A stretch of 64,000 bases of DNA, from assembly GCF_050624435.1 (NCBI RefSeq), contig NC_134534.1, positions 66,487,501 to 66,551,500 on the forward strand, read 5' to 3'. The notes under the pieces were generated by a model. That model was given only the letters and a program-made list of their open reading frames with translations, was not told the origin of the DNA and made no database searches. The translations under genes were made by a program, and so were the position numbers. This DNA comes from Tenrec ecaudatus. Its lineage: Eukaryota > Chordata > Mammalia > Afrosoricida > Tenrecidae. Positions 45,835 through 57,107 of the stretch are shown in pieces (position 1 is the stretch's first letter; the number at the start of each line of letters is the position of its first letter).

Positions 45835-47900
45835 TCTGCTGTTAGGTGTCGGTTCCAACCAATAGTGATCCTCTGCACAGCAGAATGAAACATTGCATGG
45901 TCCTTCGCCATCTTCAACATTCTTCCTCTGCTTGAGCCTATTGTTGCAGCCACTGTATCATTTTACCAAGCATGATGTCCCTCTCTGGTGACTGGTATTT
46001 CCTGATAAGATATCCACAGTATTTAAGATAAAGTCTTGCCATCCTTGCCTCCAAGGAGCAAACTATTGATACTCTTCCAAGAGTATGAGGATGAGTATGA
46101 GGTGCTTGAAAATTCCTGGCTTGGGTCAGGCTCATCTTAGTCTTCAAGAAGATAGCCTTGGTTTTCAATACTTTAAAGAGGCCTTATGTGACATATTAAC
46201 CCAATACAATACATCCTTTATTTTCTCATGCTGCTTCTACCAGCATGATTGTGGATCCAAGTTAGACAAAATGCCTTTAATACAGCCTTGACAATTTCAA
46301 TCTTTTCTCCGTTTATTTTGATGTTATCTATTGGCCCAGTTGTAAAGATTTTGGTTTTCTTTACATTGAATTGCAATCCATACTGAAAGCTTCAGTCCTT
46401 GATCTTCATCAGCAAGTGCTTCATGCAACTGTGTTTCAGCAAGCAAGGTTTTGTTGTCATCTATAGATCATATGCTTCTAATGCGTCTCACTCCAATCCT
46501 GATGCTGTGTTCTTCTTCATATAGCCCAGCTCCTCTAATTATTTGTTCAGCATACTAATTGAAGAAATGTGGTGAAAGAATACAACCCTGACATATATCT
46601 GCCCTAATTTTAAACCATGCAATAGTCCCTTGTTTATTAGCAAGACTACCTCTTGGTCCATGTACCTGATCCACATGAGCAAAATGAAGAGCTTTGGAAT
46701 TCCCATTCTTCTCAGTTTTGCTCAAAGTTTATTATGAGGTAGAGTTGATTTCCTTTGCAGAGTCAGCAAAACAGAAGTCAATATCTGTCTGGTATTCTCT
46801 GCTTTTAAGGAAGATCCATCTGACATCAGCAATGATATCCCTTGTTCCACTTTTGTCAGGGGAGCCAGCCCCTAACAAATTATCACAGGGCCGGCAGGCG
46901 CGACTGTACAGTGATAACATAAAAAGATTACACTAAGTCAGAGAGAATAAGAGAGATGAGAGAGAGTAAAATGAAGGAGTCAGGCACATTTCATGGTAGC
47001 ATGCTGACCTCAGCCCCGCTTGGTGGTCCACGTGGGGACGTGGAAGGTGGGAATGGCAGGAGAGAGAGAATGATTTATTTCTAACCAAGGCTTATGTATC
47101 TTTGGGGGCATGCAAACTCCCTGATTACAGGTAAAGACATACATCACAGGAAGGGGTTGTACTATGGGTAATACAGTAATGAGAGCGGGAGATCTGAGGG
47201 TATATATGAAATAGGAAGGGGAGGGATTGGGGGCATCCATGTGACAAGACGGGTGGATCCTAGATTCGGATGGCAGCCTAACTTTGTATGTCACTGAGCA
47301 GGTTTGACCTGTTCTAAACTCTGCAGGAAAATAATCTCTATCCTATCAATAGGGTGTGAGCCCCATCTTACAGGAGTCTCAGCAGACAGTAGTCTGATTG
47401 CTTTGGATGGCTGAATGCCAATAGCCTCTTAGGTTTGTCATATCTTTGGGGGAGACAAAGCTGGGGAAAAGTCTTTTTACATCCCACACACCTTGCATTT
47501 CTGACCTCCATTTTGATATACTGCTATAAATGTTCAACAATGTTCAGCAACATTTTATTTGATTGCTTGATAATTTCTGCATTCTGCTGGGTCACCTTTC
47601 TTTGGAATAGGCACAGGTATAGGTCTCTTCCGGTCAGTTGTCTAGGTGTCTGTCTTCCAAATTTCTTGACATAGACTACTGAGTGCTTTCTGTGCTTCAT
47701 CAGTGGGTTGTAATATTTTAATGGATATTCTGTCCATTTCTGGAGGCTTGATTTTGTTTTGTTTTTTCCTGAATGCATTCAGTGTAGCTTGTCCCTTCCG
47801 TGGCATTGATTTTTAATTATGTGTTACCTCCTCAAATATCTGAATGTCAAGTAGTTCTTTTTGGTACAGTGTCATAGCTTCATATAACCATCTAATAAGA
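45835..47900 (-). mobile_element. RTE LINE, 5'-truncated, antisense, split by a solo LTR
   Basis: It runs from the 3' end ('gctgttaggtgtcggttcca') through the reverse transcriptase region ('gatccatctgacatcagcaa') to 'gtagttctttttggtacagt'. It covers only the 3' half of the element and is full of frameshifts. Confidence 0.85.
46854..47488 (-). mobile_element. Solo LTR with 6-bp duplication (ERV2-like)
   Basis: It has TG...CA ends ('tgtcaggggagccagcccct' and 'tttttacatcccaca') and interrupts the RTE. The flanks 'cacttt' (46848-46853) and 'cacctt' (47489-47494) agree at 5 of 6. On the minus strand an 'aataaa' lies near 47075, followed by a pyrimidine-rich U5-like stretch, which sets the orientation. 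Six-base duplications are usual for class II endogenous retroviruses. No viral gene is present. Confidence 0.7.
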
Positions 47901-48049
47901 ACAAACTGATATTTATTTTAGTGAGATGATAACTCTTACCCAGTAATTCTATATTAGATTTTTTCCTGTTTCTTCAGTTTTATTTCTCACTGTTTACGTT
48001 GGTCTTGTCCATTCAATGTCTCTTAATATTTAATATTTCATTCATGAAC

Positions 48050-48215
48050 AGAGCCCTGGTGTGCTAGCAGGTTAGCCTTGGACTCACCTCGCAACATGGA
48101 CATTTCAAACCCACCACTTCTACTGAGGGAGATGAGGCTGACTGTTTTCATAAAACTTTAAAGCCTCAGAAACTCTAAATGAGTCATAGTTGACTCAATG
48201 ACAGTGGGATTAATA
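48050..48215 (+). mobile_element. AfroSINE, sense
   Basis: 'agagccctggtgtgctagca', 'acatttcaaacccaccactt' and 'gagtcatagttgactcaatg' in order. Confidence 0.8.
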
Positions 48216-49454
48216 TTCCCTCTACGTGTTCCCAAAATTATAATCCAAAATTCAATTAAGTATATACTTCTAAAAACTCTGCTTTGATAAATAAATGCTT
48301 CCATATTTGAGTAATTCTGTCTTTCACTCTATTTCCCACTGCTTTTGAACTTAAGGTGCTGTGTTCTGGAAATTGGAAATTCAAAGTTGACTTTTTAAAA
48401 GATTAAATACGTAAATAAGTGTTAATATATGAATATAATTCCTATATCTAGTCATTGAATATCTGGTACTCAAGAGGTTCGAGATCTCTGAATGAATAGA
48501 TGTAATATTCATCTAATGAATACACACCCGTGAGAATGTTGATTGATAGGACAGCAAGCATAGCTCATCATTTGCGGAGAGGGTCATTGCTCTAATCTCT
48601 GATCAGGGACACTTAGCTCTCCTTCCATGCAATCCTCAAATCACTGCCTAACTTAGATGACTCTCTCCAGACAGCCACACACGTCTCCTACTTTCGAAGC
48701 CCTGGTGCCTCTGAGGGCAGTATATCTGAGAGAGCCCCTCACAATCAAAAGAAGTGAAAAGTATAACCAGTCTGTCACTGTCACTTCTTTTAAAGGCCCA
48801 CGCTCAGATGCTTCTCCATCAGTCCTGACTCATAGCAACCTTAAAGAACAGAGAACATGTCCCCAGGATGTCCAAGGCTACAGTCATTATGGAAACGCCT
48901 AGCCCAAGAGGAATGCTTGCAAGTGGTCAAGAAAATTTCAAAAGCTGAAGCTTGCTCCAGTACCTGGTAGTCTCAAAACAGAACCATTTGCTTTTTTATT
49001 TTTCTGCTGGGGAGTCATGTGGTGAGCCCACACGCTGGCAAGTAAACTTGATACCTCCAAATGAGTTAGGGTCATTAGTGTAAATGCACAAGTGTAAGGT
49101 AACCGTGGAAATCAGGAGGGGGAGGGCGTGTGCCTTCCCCACAAACACACACAAAGTTAATACCCACCCAAACCCAAAGCACAGAGTGAGGAACACTGCA
49201 AAAAGGCTAGACTCTGGCAGGTAAGCCAAGCCCATTCCGAAGACCGACTTTGTTGTCTGACATCGGCAGACCGCGGTCATCCACAGGGGTTTTGCTGGCT
49301 GGCCTTTCCCCCTGGTCTGCAAGCCCTACTGAAACCTGCTCATAGCAGCTTCATCCCCCCCTCCCACTACACACACACACACGGACTAGAAGGTGAATCT
49401 GCATGGGTGGCGAGAATTACAGGAGTGACCAGCAATGTCAGTAATAATTGATAC
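48216..49454. other. Unique sequence, partly GC-richer
   Basis: No gene is recognised. The part at 48990-49330 is richer in GC and contains a few CpG sites. A short (CA)n is at 49370-49382. A scrap at about 48818-48855 ('cagtcctgactcatagcaac') may be an AfroSINE relic. Confidence 0.35.
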
Positions 49455-49620
49455 TGCCCCAAACCATTGTTGAGCACCTGTCATGTGCCAGCAGACACGG
49501 AAAGTATAAAGGAGGCAGGCATCTTTAAACTACACAATACTCGCATGCATGCACAAATAGGGATAAAAGGAGAGTAGCAAAGGCTGGGCAAAAGTCACTG
49601 AATTTGGCATAAAGCTCAAG
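49455..49620 (-). mobile_element. MIR-like SINE fragment, antisense
   Basis: 'accattgttgagcacctgtc' followed by 'atgtgccagcagacacgg' and 'aaagtcactgaatttggcat' fit antisense MIR. Confidence 0.55.
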
Positions 49621-49795
49621 AAGTCTTCGTCAGATTTCACTCTCTAATTTTTGTATTCTGATTTAAAGGCAACAGAATCATGTAAACAAAATGTAACGTA
49701 AATTCAAGGGACTGAGTTATAGCTTATTACCTCCTCTTAGGTAAACAAGGCTACCATAAAATTGATTCTTACAGCTCTAGGGTTGGAGTACTTGG

Positions 49796-50140
49796 AAGGT
49801 GCAAATTGCTCAGTGCTAGTGTCATGGACAGCCCCAAACAAAACATAACAAAATCTGTCTTGGAAGAAGTACAGCCAGAATTCTGTTTAGAAGCAAGAAT
49901 GGTGAGGCTTCATCTAACATACTTCAGACAAGTTTTTAGAAGAGACAAAGACCTGGAGAAGGGCAACATGCTTGGAAAAGTAAAGGAAGTCCCTCGGCAA
50001 GACCGACTCAATGGCCGCTAGGATGGGCTCAACAGAGCAAAACTTGGGAGGATGGCGGAGGTTTGAGCAGTGTCTGCATCTGTTCCACAAAGGGTCTCTA
50101 TGAGTCAGCATCAACTCCATGGCACCTAAAAACAACAGCA
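49796..50140 (+). mobile_element. RTE 3' end, sense
   Basis: 'tctgtcttggaagaagtaca', 'gtgaggcttcatctaacata', 'gactcaatggccgctaggat' and 'catggcacctaaaaacaaca' in RTE order. Confidence 0.85.
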
Positions 50141-50149
50141 GACAACGAA

Positions 50150-50310
50150 CTGAAGGATTGATAGTCCAAGGTCCTCCAGAGGCTACGAGGAGGATAGGTC
50201 AAGTGGTCTGTTCCAGAAGACAGGTCTTTAAATGCCTGTGGAACAGTTCTGCTCTACACCATGGGGCCACCATGGGCTGACATTGATCCAATGGCAACCA
50301 ACAGTAGCTG
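50150..50310 (+). mobile_element. AfroSINE, diverged, sense
   Basis: 'gtggaacagttctgctctac' and 'catgggctgacattgatcca' followed by 'atggcaacc' are the SINE tail; the head is decayed. Confidence 0.6.
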
Positions 50311-50345
50311 TTCACGTGTGCATCTAACTTAGTCTCAGGATCATC

Positions 50346-50650
50346 AAGAATATTGCAAATACCACTGACTGTCAGAAGAACAAATAAATCGGTCTTGAAA
50401 GTACAATCAGAATGACATGTACTTTAGACATATTATCAGGAAAGACCAGTCCCTGGAAAAGGACTTCATACTTGGTAAAGCAGGGGGGCCTCAAAAACAG
50501 ATGAAGATCATCAAGGAGATGCATCGACACAGTGCCTGCAGCAATGGGTTTGAATATAACAGCAATTATGAAGGGAGCCCAGGGCCGGGCAGTTCTACTG
50601 TGCATACATTTGCTATCAATTGGAACCAACTTGAAGACACTTAGCAACAG
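50346..50650 (+). mobile_element. RTE 3' end, sense
   Basis: 'tcagaagaacaaataaatcg', 'tattatcaggaaagaccagt' and 'cgacacagtgcctgcagcaa' match the preceding RTE 3' end but with different decay, so it is an independent copy. Confidence 0.8.
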
Positions 50651-50654
50651 AGTC

Positions 50655-51340
50655 ATGCAAGCTCTCACTTCATGGAAGAAAAAATAAATGAAAAAATGTG
50701 CATCTACTTATTTTTGGTGAAAACAAGAAGCACAGGAAGAGTAAATACAAAAACGTAGTGAGTCTGAGTACCCAGAGTGGAGGTAAGAATGGTGTGGAAA
50801 TGATATAAAGATACTAATCTTGTAGAGTTTTGCCTTTTGGAACTAAGTTAATATGTTCCATACTAAAATAAAATCATTAAAAGGGGGCACAGAATGTCAT
50901 ATAAGTAGGTGAAAATTACCAGCTGCATTTCAAATAAATAGTATAGCCATACTGAAAAGGGGATGGGGAGGGGAGGTAATTTTGAGCACAGTATTTTGAT
51001 TATATATCTTTATAGTAAAGACAAAGCTATAAATAAAAATAATCTAATAGGCGTGTTTTCCCATGTGGTGTGGGCTAGCAATTTTGAAACTGGTTTTAGT
51101 GTTATCTGGTATTAAGCAAATAAGTAAATATATTGATTAAAATAGCATGCACATTTCTCATTATTGAACAAGGGTGAAAAATAAAGAGAAGAGGAAGACA
51201 AGAGCTTGTGTTACTTCATTGTGATTGATAGCACCAGCGCAAGTTTGTTATTGCAAAATCCGGATTCTCTACCTTCTGCCAAAGTATGTAGAAAAAGCAT
51301 CCAGAGACAAACTTTTGAGAGGAAGAACCCCAAAAGTGAA
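50655..51340. other. Unique AT-rich sequence
   Basis: Nothing recognised. Confidence 0.4.
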
Positions 51341-51344
51341 TTCA

Positions 51345-51518
51345 CTTCCATGGATTTGATTCAAATTCACGGTGACCCTATAGGTCAGAGTAGACCTGCC
51401 CTTGTGGGTTTCTGAGATGGCAACTATTTACAGAAATATCTACTTGGTTATCCACTTGGTTTCAAACTGCTGACCTTACACTTCACAGTCCAACTTGCAA
51501 CCACTATGCCACCAGGGA
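51345..51518 (-). mobile_element. AfroSINE, antisense
   Basis: 'caaattcacggtgaccctat', 'cttggtttcaaactgctgac' and 'accactatgccaccaggga' in order. Confidence 0.85.
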
Positions 51519-51605
51519 TCAATTTGGGAAGGAAGAGAGATAGTATATTTTGCTCAGTTGATTAGGTAAAGGAGATGTGGATTCAGTAGTTTTTCTGAAA
51601 CTATC

Positions 51606-52144
51606 TGTGGTAGTTACATAATCTAGTGTCAATTTGGGACTCCAGAGGATTAAGAGTGAAGGGGTCTAGTCAGTAAATCGGGTAATAGCCAATGAGACCT
51701 CTGTGTGGGCATAGCCTTCTCCTGAGAATCCTGGGAACTCCAGGATTTCCTCCTTGGAAGCAGGAGAGATTCTCTCTCTGTTCACTCCTTGCTAGACATC
51801 CCTGAGGAGAAGTCACATAAACATTCCCTGATGCAGCTCTGGGTGCTGAAGAAGCCATGTGGAGACCCCTGCCAGCACGGAGATGCTTCTAACCACCACT
51901 CACTTTGCACCCACTGGCCTGTGATCTTCCTGCATTCAGCATCACTGTATGTGTTTCATGAGTCTGAAGAGGAATTGACAGATTAGTATCGGGCATATGG
52001 GCTAATATCAGACTTATGGACTTGATCTGTACTGGACTGGGATGTTTTCTCACTAGTCAACTGCTCTTGTACATAAAACTCTTTCTTATACACATATGCG
52101 GCATGTCTATGAATTTGATTCTCTAGTCTATCCAGACTAACACA
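51606..52144 (+). mobile_element. MaLR-like solo LTR with 5-bp duplication
   Basis: It starts 'tgtggtagttacataatcta' and ends 'agtctatccagactaacaca'. The flanks 'ctatc' (51601-51605) and 'ccatc' (52145-52149) agree at 4 of 5. 'cttgtacataaaactctttc' near the end corresponds to the poly(A)-signal region. It is about 80% similar to the copy at 34683. Confidence 0.85.
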
Positions 52145-52149
52145 CCATC

Positions 52150-52545
52150 TCCCAGAACAAAGGAAAAATAAAGCTTTTTATACAGAGATTAAAAAAAAAG
52201 AGGCTTGGTAAAGGCATGTTAACAATAACTACATATCCTTGTCAAAAAGCATCAGGTAATAAACGTTATGTCTTCTGAAAGCACAGCTGAGGGATTTAAG
52301 TTCATCCTTTCTCAGGACTCAGAAGAATAAGTCTCAGTCTCTCCCTGCAGTAGCGAGATTTCATACTCTTAATTTCTTATGAGTGACTATGGGCAGAGTT
52401 TTTCCCCTATAGTTTCTCTAAACGGCACAGGGATGTGCTCTGTATCCTGCAGAGTAGAGGCCCTGGGTTCTGGTTTATAGTTAAAAAAACTATTTATGAA
52501 ACTTAATTATTTTGTCTTTTCTTTTCATTTTTTTTTGTTTTTAAA
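52150..52545. other. Unique sequence
   Basis: Nothing recognised. Confidence 0.35.
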
Positions 52546-52549
52546 ATTG

Positions 52550-53480
52550 TGATTAGGTGGATTTATGGAGCAGATCTTCCAGTGCCAGTTCAACACTCAT
52601 ACACATTTAGTTTCAGTGTGTTCATTCCAATCCCCATGATAATAACATCACGTGTCCCACCTCCTCCATGCTAACCCTCTTGAATTTTGTCCTTGGTGAT
52701 TGCTTCCCCTGTGGCCTCAATTGGTCATTTTAAGATGTGTTTACATCACTAGTGTATTGCTCCCGGTACAGGCCTCAAAGAAAATTGAACCATGGGAACA
52801 TCAGTTCCAGACCTGAAGGGTGACTAAGGGCCAGAGTTTCAGGGATTCCTCTGAGATCAGACCAACAAAACAGATGTTATTAAGGATTTTGAGTGTTATT
52901 CCACATTTTTCTCCCACTCTATTAAGGACTTTCTAAAATGGTCCCATCTGTATGAGCACCATTTATAGTTCCTGGTCTCAGGATCAAATTAATGTTCTTG
53001 TGTCCATTACTAGTCCATTAGACCAGCTGTTTTTTTGTTTTGTTTTGTTTTTTTGCTTTTCATCACTTTTATTTCCACTGGATAAGGTCAGACCAAGAGC
53101 TACACTTTGGATGGCTCCTCACAAGCTTTTAAGATCCTGATCCCTACTCACCAAAGCAGGATATAGACGATTGTCTTAGTGGGTTATTATGTCACTTGAT
53201 CTAGATGACCTTGCTACAAATTGTTCTCTGGTTCCCTATTTGCAGTCTTGTAGACTTGTTTTACCTTGGATCCTTCTACATCCAGGTTATCTCTGAGTGT
53301 TGTGGTGTACATTATTTTCAGGTTGTTGTTAGTTATTTGTCTGAAAAATTCCAGTCAGTATTTCTTGTAAACTTGGTCTGTTTAGTATCTGTCTATCTGG
53401 AAATAACATAGCATTGTCATCATATCTAAGGAACAATTTTGCTGGGCATATCATTCTTGGCTACAATTTTTTTCTTTCAG
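52550..53480 (-). mobile_element. Older L1 3' region, antisense
   Basis: 'tggagcagatcttccagtgc', 'gaagggtgactaagggccag', 'ggctcctcacaagcttttaa' and 'ctactcaccaaagcaggata' resemble an L1 3' UTR that I associate with afrotherian L1s. The last part ('tttgctgggcatatcattct') resembles antisense ORF1-region sequence of an old L1. The join between the two is uncertain. Confidence 0.5.
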
Positions 53481-53485
53481 ACTTT

Positions 53486-53889
53486 TATATATATTGTGAT
53501 TTTATTTATTCTTTTAAAAGTAATTTTATTGGGGGCTTGTACAACTCTTATCATAATCCATACAAACATTCATGGTATCAAGCACATTTGTACATTTGTT
53601 GCCTTCATCATTCTCAAAACATTTGCTTTCTACTTAAGCCCTTGGTATCAGCTCCTCATTTTCCCCCTTCCTCTCCATCCCCCCTCACAAACCCTTGATA
53701 ATTTATAAATTATTATTATTTTGTCATATCTTACACCATCCAATGTCTCCTCTCACCCACTTTTCTATTGTCCATCCCCCAGGGAGGGGGCTATATGTAG
53801 ATCCTTGTGATCAGTTCCCCCTTTCTATCCCACCTTCTCCTTACCTTTCTGGTAAGAATAAATAAATAAATAAAATCACAATATATATA
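53486..53889. repeat. Inverted copy of the L1 tail junction inside the same element
   Basis: 'tatatatattgtgattttat' continuing to 'ttattctt' at 53486-53513 recurs as its reverse complement at 53854-53889, with eight extra bases (two aata units). The second copy lies in an extra stretch of about 45 bases that the related 3' UTR at 57108-58560 lacks. Confidence 0.75.
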
Positions 53890-56765
53890 ATTTGCTACTC
53901 TAATTATTGGTCCTGAGGGGTTTATCCATCCTGGATTCCTTGTGTTTCCAGTTCTTTTCTGTACCAGGGTACATCCTCTGGTCTAGCCGATTTGAAAGGT
54001 AGAGTAGGGCTCATGATAGAGGGGGTAAGGAAGTATTAAAGAACTAGAAGAAAGTTGTATGTTTCGTGGGTGCTATGCTGCACCAACTGGCTTGTCTCCT
54101 CCCCGCGATCTTTCTGTAAGGGGATGTCCAGTTGCCTACATATGGGCTTTGGGTCTCCAATCTTCACTCCCTCTCATTTACAATGATATGATTTTCTGTT
54201 CTTTAATGCCTGATGCCCGATCTCATTGACACCTCATGATCACACAGGGTGGTGTGCTTCTTCCATGTGGTCTTTGTTGCTTCTCAGCTAGATGGCCGCT
54301 TGCTTATCATCAAGCCTTTAAGACCCCAGACACTATATGTTTTGAGAGCAGGGTACCATCAGCTTTCTTCACCACATTTGCTTATGCATCGCTTTGTCTT
54401 TGGCAATCACATCAGGAAGGTGATCATCATGGAATGCCAGTTTAATAGAACCAAGTATTCTTGCATTGAGGGAGTACTTGACTGGAGGCCTAATGTCCAT
54501 CTGCTACCTTAATACTAAACCTATAAATATATGCACATAGACCTATTTCCCCATCATCATATATAAATATATTTACATGCCTGTATTTGAACCTCTATAA
54601 ATGTCCTTTGCCTCCTAGTTCTTTCCTCCATTTCCTTCTACTTTCCTATTGTTCCACTATCATGCTTAGCCTTCATTTGGGTTTCAGTAAGTCCTCTAAG
54701 TTATATTGCCCTTGATCAAGCTCTACCAGGCCTCCAACACCCTCCTTGCCATCAGTTTGGATCACTTGTTTTTTTCCCTTGTCCCTGGTTTGTTAACACC
54801 CACTTTCTTTCTCCCACTTCCTGCTCTCTCATGTCCCCCTGGAACCATGGATCCCATTGTTTTCTCCTCCAGATTGTTTACCCTGCTGATCTTATCTAGA
54901 TAGACCCACAGAGATAATAACATGCACACAAAAAACAAGACAGAACAACAAAACAAAACAACAAAGAACACCAACGAAAAAATCAGTGACAAAAAAGTAG
55001 AAGAAGAGCCTGTAAATAGTTCAAGGTTTGTTTGTTGACCTTTAGGAGTGTTTTCTGGTTGAATCTGATGGGGTGCCACACCCTGGCCCCAAAATCTATT
55101 CCTGGTACTCCCTCAGGATTTCCTTGCTCTGCTCCCTTTGCTGTTCTGTTGCACGCCCTTAGTGTTTTGCCTCGGTGTGGTGGGGTCAGACTGAACGCAA
55201 TTCCCACACTGTGTCTGCAGTGTTGTCCCTGTAGCACTATGGGTCAGTGAGGGACATAGTATCTCCTAGTGGGGCCGGCCCTGTGGTCCTCTCTGTGCAT
55301 TGGCTGCTCTGAGCAGGGATATTGTCCTCAGGGCTTGGCGGACCAGGATGTGCTCCTCTCTGTCTTCCTCCCCTTCCATTTGTGCCCATGCATTCTGATC
55401 AGACAAATCCCTCTCCCTGAGTTGTAGCTTCAGTGCTGTCCTCCGAAGTAAATTCTTCTGGGGGTAGGGGAGCTGTCCACATAGTTGGGGTTAGGGGATA
55501 TCATGGTTTTAGTTGAGAAATCAGATGTTAATCTTATTAGTTCTGTTTTGTTTATCCCAAACTGCTGTTAGGAGTCATCCATTGTCTTTGGTTTTGGAAA
55601 GTTCGAATGTGATATATTGTGGTGAGTTTCTCTGGGGATCCAGACCCCTTGGGGTTCATGTAGTTTCTTGAATGTCTAGCTGCTCATCATTTGCAATATT
55701 AGGGAAGTTCTCTTGCAAGAACTCTGTGACCATCTTGTGCTTTTTAAAATCATCTTTGTGCTGGTCTTGGTCTTTTCATTCGACTGTTACTCCCTTCCAT
55801 CGCCTCCCTCATAATTCTTAGACTGTCCCCAGATTGTCCCCTCCTTTGTCGGACTGTCCCGCTACCAGGTTAGCAATGAGAGATGTGTCTTCATGATCTC
55901 CAATTTGGTTTTCCAGTGACTCAATTCTCCTCTTTTGCTTCTTCATTATTTCTTCCTTTTCCAAAATCATGGTCTTTAGCTTCTGAACGTCCGTTTGCTG
56001 TTTTTGGTTGGTTTTTGGTGTAATCTTCTATTCTTTTGAGCATGCTGCCAACCATGCCCTCACATTGTCGAGTGTTCCTAATTAGCAATTAGCAGAAATC
56101 CTCATCAAGGCAGTTTCTCATTGCCACGCTCTTCTTCTGAAAGGTTTGTTGGCTCGTATTTTGGTTTGAGCCACTTTGTCTTGTTCCACGCTACCTGAAG
56201 TGGCTTCTCCCAGAGGCATTGCGGTGCTGTATTTGAGTTTAATTCAGGATTGTTATGTTGGCATGTTTTTAGTCACTCATCACCTGTTTCCTGGAGGATG
56301 GGAAGGTGCAGTTCCCTGTTCAAGCAGCACAGGTGAGTGCAGGTTTGGCTGGTTTAGCCAATGGCTGGTGCTGGCCATTGTCTATCAAGCATCAGGTGGC
56401 CCTGCTGGTGAGGGTGCAGGAGATGCAGATGCAGTTGTCTCTCCTTTCTTGTAGTCAGCAAACATAAGGCAGGCTGTGTCTTCATAGAAAGCAGCTGGTA
56501 AAAATTCAAGATGGTGCTACTGCGACAACCCACCTGCCTGTCTCCTCGGTCACCACTTTCATTTCGTTTCTTCCCTTCTCTGCCCTTCTTCCACAGCGCA
56601 GGCTCCCAGGGTTATTGTCTGCTTCTGTTTTATCAGTTCTCTCCCATCTTTGCAATTAGCTAGTCTGGGTAGCATCTCTGCCTAGTCCACCATCATGCCC
56701 GAGTTGACAGCCGCAGAACTCCTGTTTGCTTTGCTCCTACCACCGCACACATCAGTCCCTGCTGC
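53505..56765 (-). mobile_element. L1-like element with ORF1 remnant and no ORF2 (HAL1-like)
   Basis: Read on the minus strand. A 5' UTR begins near 56765 and includes 'gatggtggactaggcagaga'. A coiled-coil ORF1 part lies at about 55890-56060 ('IMKKQKRRIESLENQIGDHE'). The central ORF1 part at 55565-55735 includes 'TEFLQENFPNIANDEQLDIQ' and 'TPRGLDPQRNSPQYITFELS', separated by one TGA. The sequence then passes to 3' UTR (55500-53505), ending in the L1 terminus at the left. The endonuclease and reverse transcriptase of ORF2 are not seen. Half-L1 (HAL1) elements with only ORF1 are known from several mammals; an internal deletion of a normal L1 is the alternative. Confidence 0.65.
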
Positions 56766-56769
56766 CTCC

Positions 56770-57095
56770 AGGTTCCTCTGAGACCATGAATGTCTTGTCC
56801 TACTTAAATTGTCATTGAAAGAGTGAACCATATTGAAACAATTGCATAAATTCCTAACCTTTGAAAGGAAGCAACAAAGACTAGTCCGAGTTCAGTGAGA
56901 CTGAAAACTAGTAAATCACAAATTAAATCCTAGAGACAAGCAAGCACGAGACTCCAACTGATCCTTGAGGCCTGATACAACTTCAAGGTTATGACCATTG
57001 ATATATATATATTCACCATTCACTTTTCAGTTTGTCATTCTCTGGTGGCTTTTACGTTACTGTCATACTGGAAGCTAGCTATCTCCAATACCAGC
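56770..57095. other. Unique sequence between two antisense L1 copies
   Basis: Nothing recognised. Confidence 0.35.
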
Positions 57096-57107
57096 AGAGT
57101 GAATATA

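Noticed and set aside
45506-45865. 119-codon plus-strand frame
   Set aside because: It is the antisense of an RTE 3' end; the same stretch is open or closed at random in other RTE copies.
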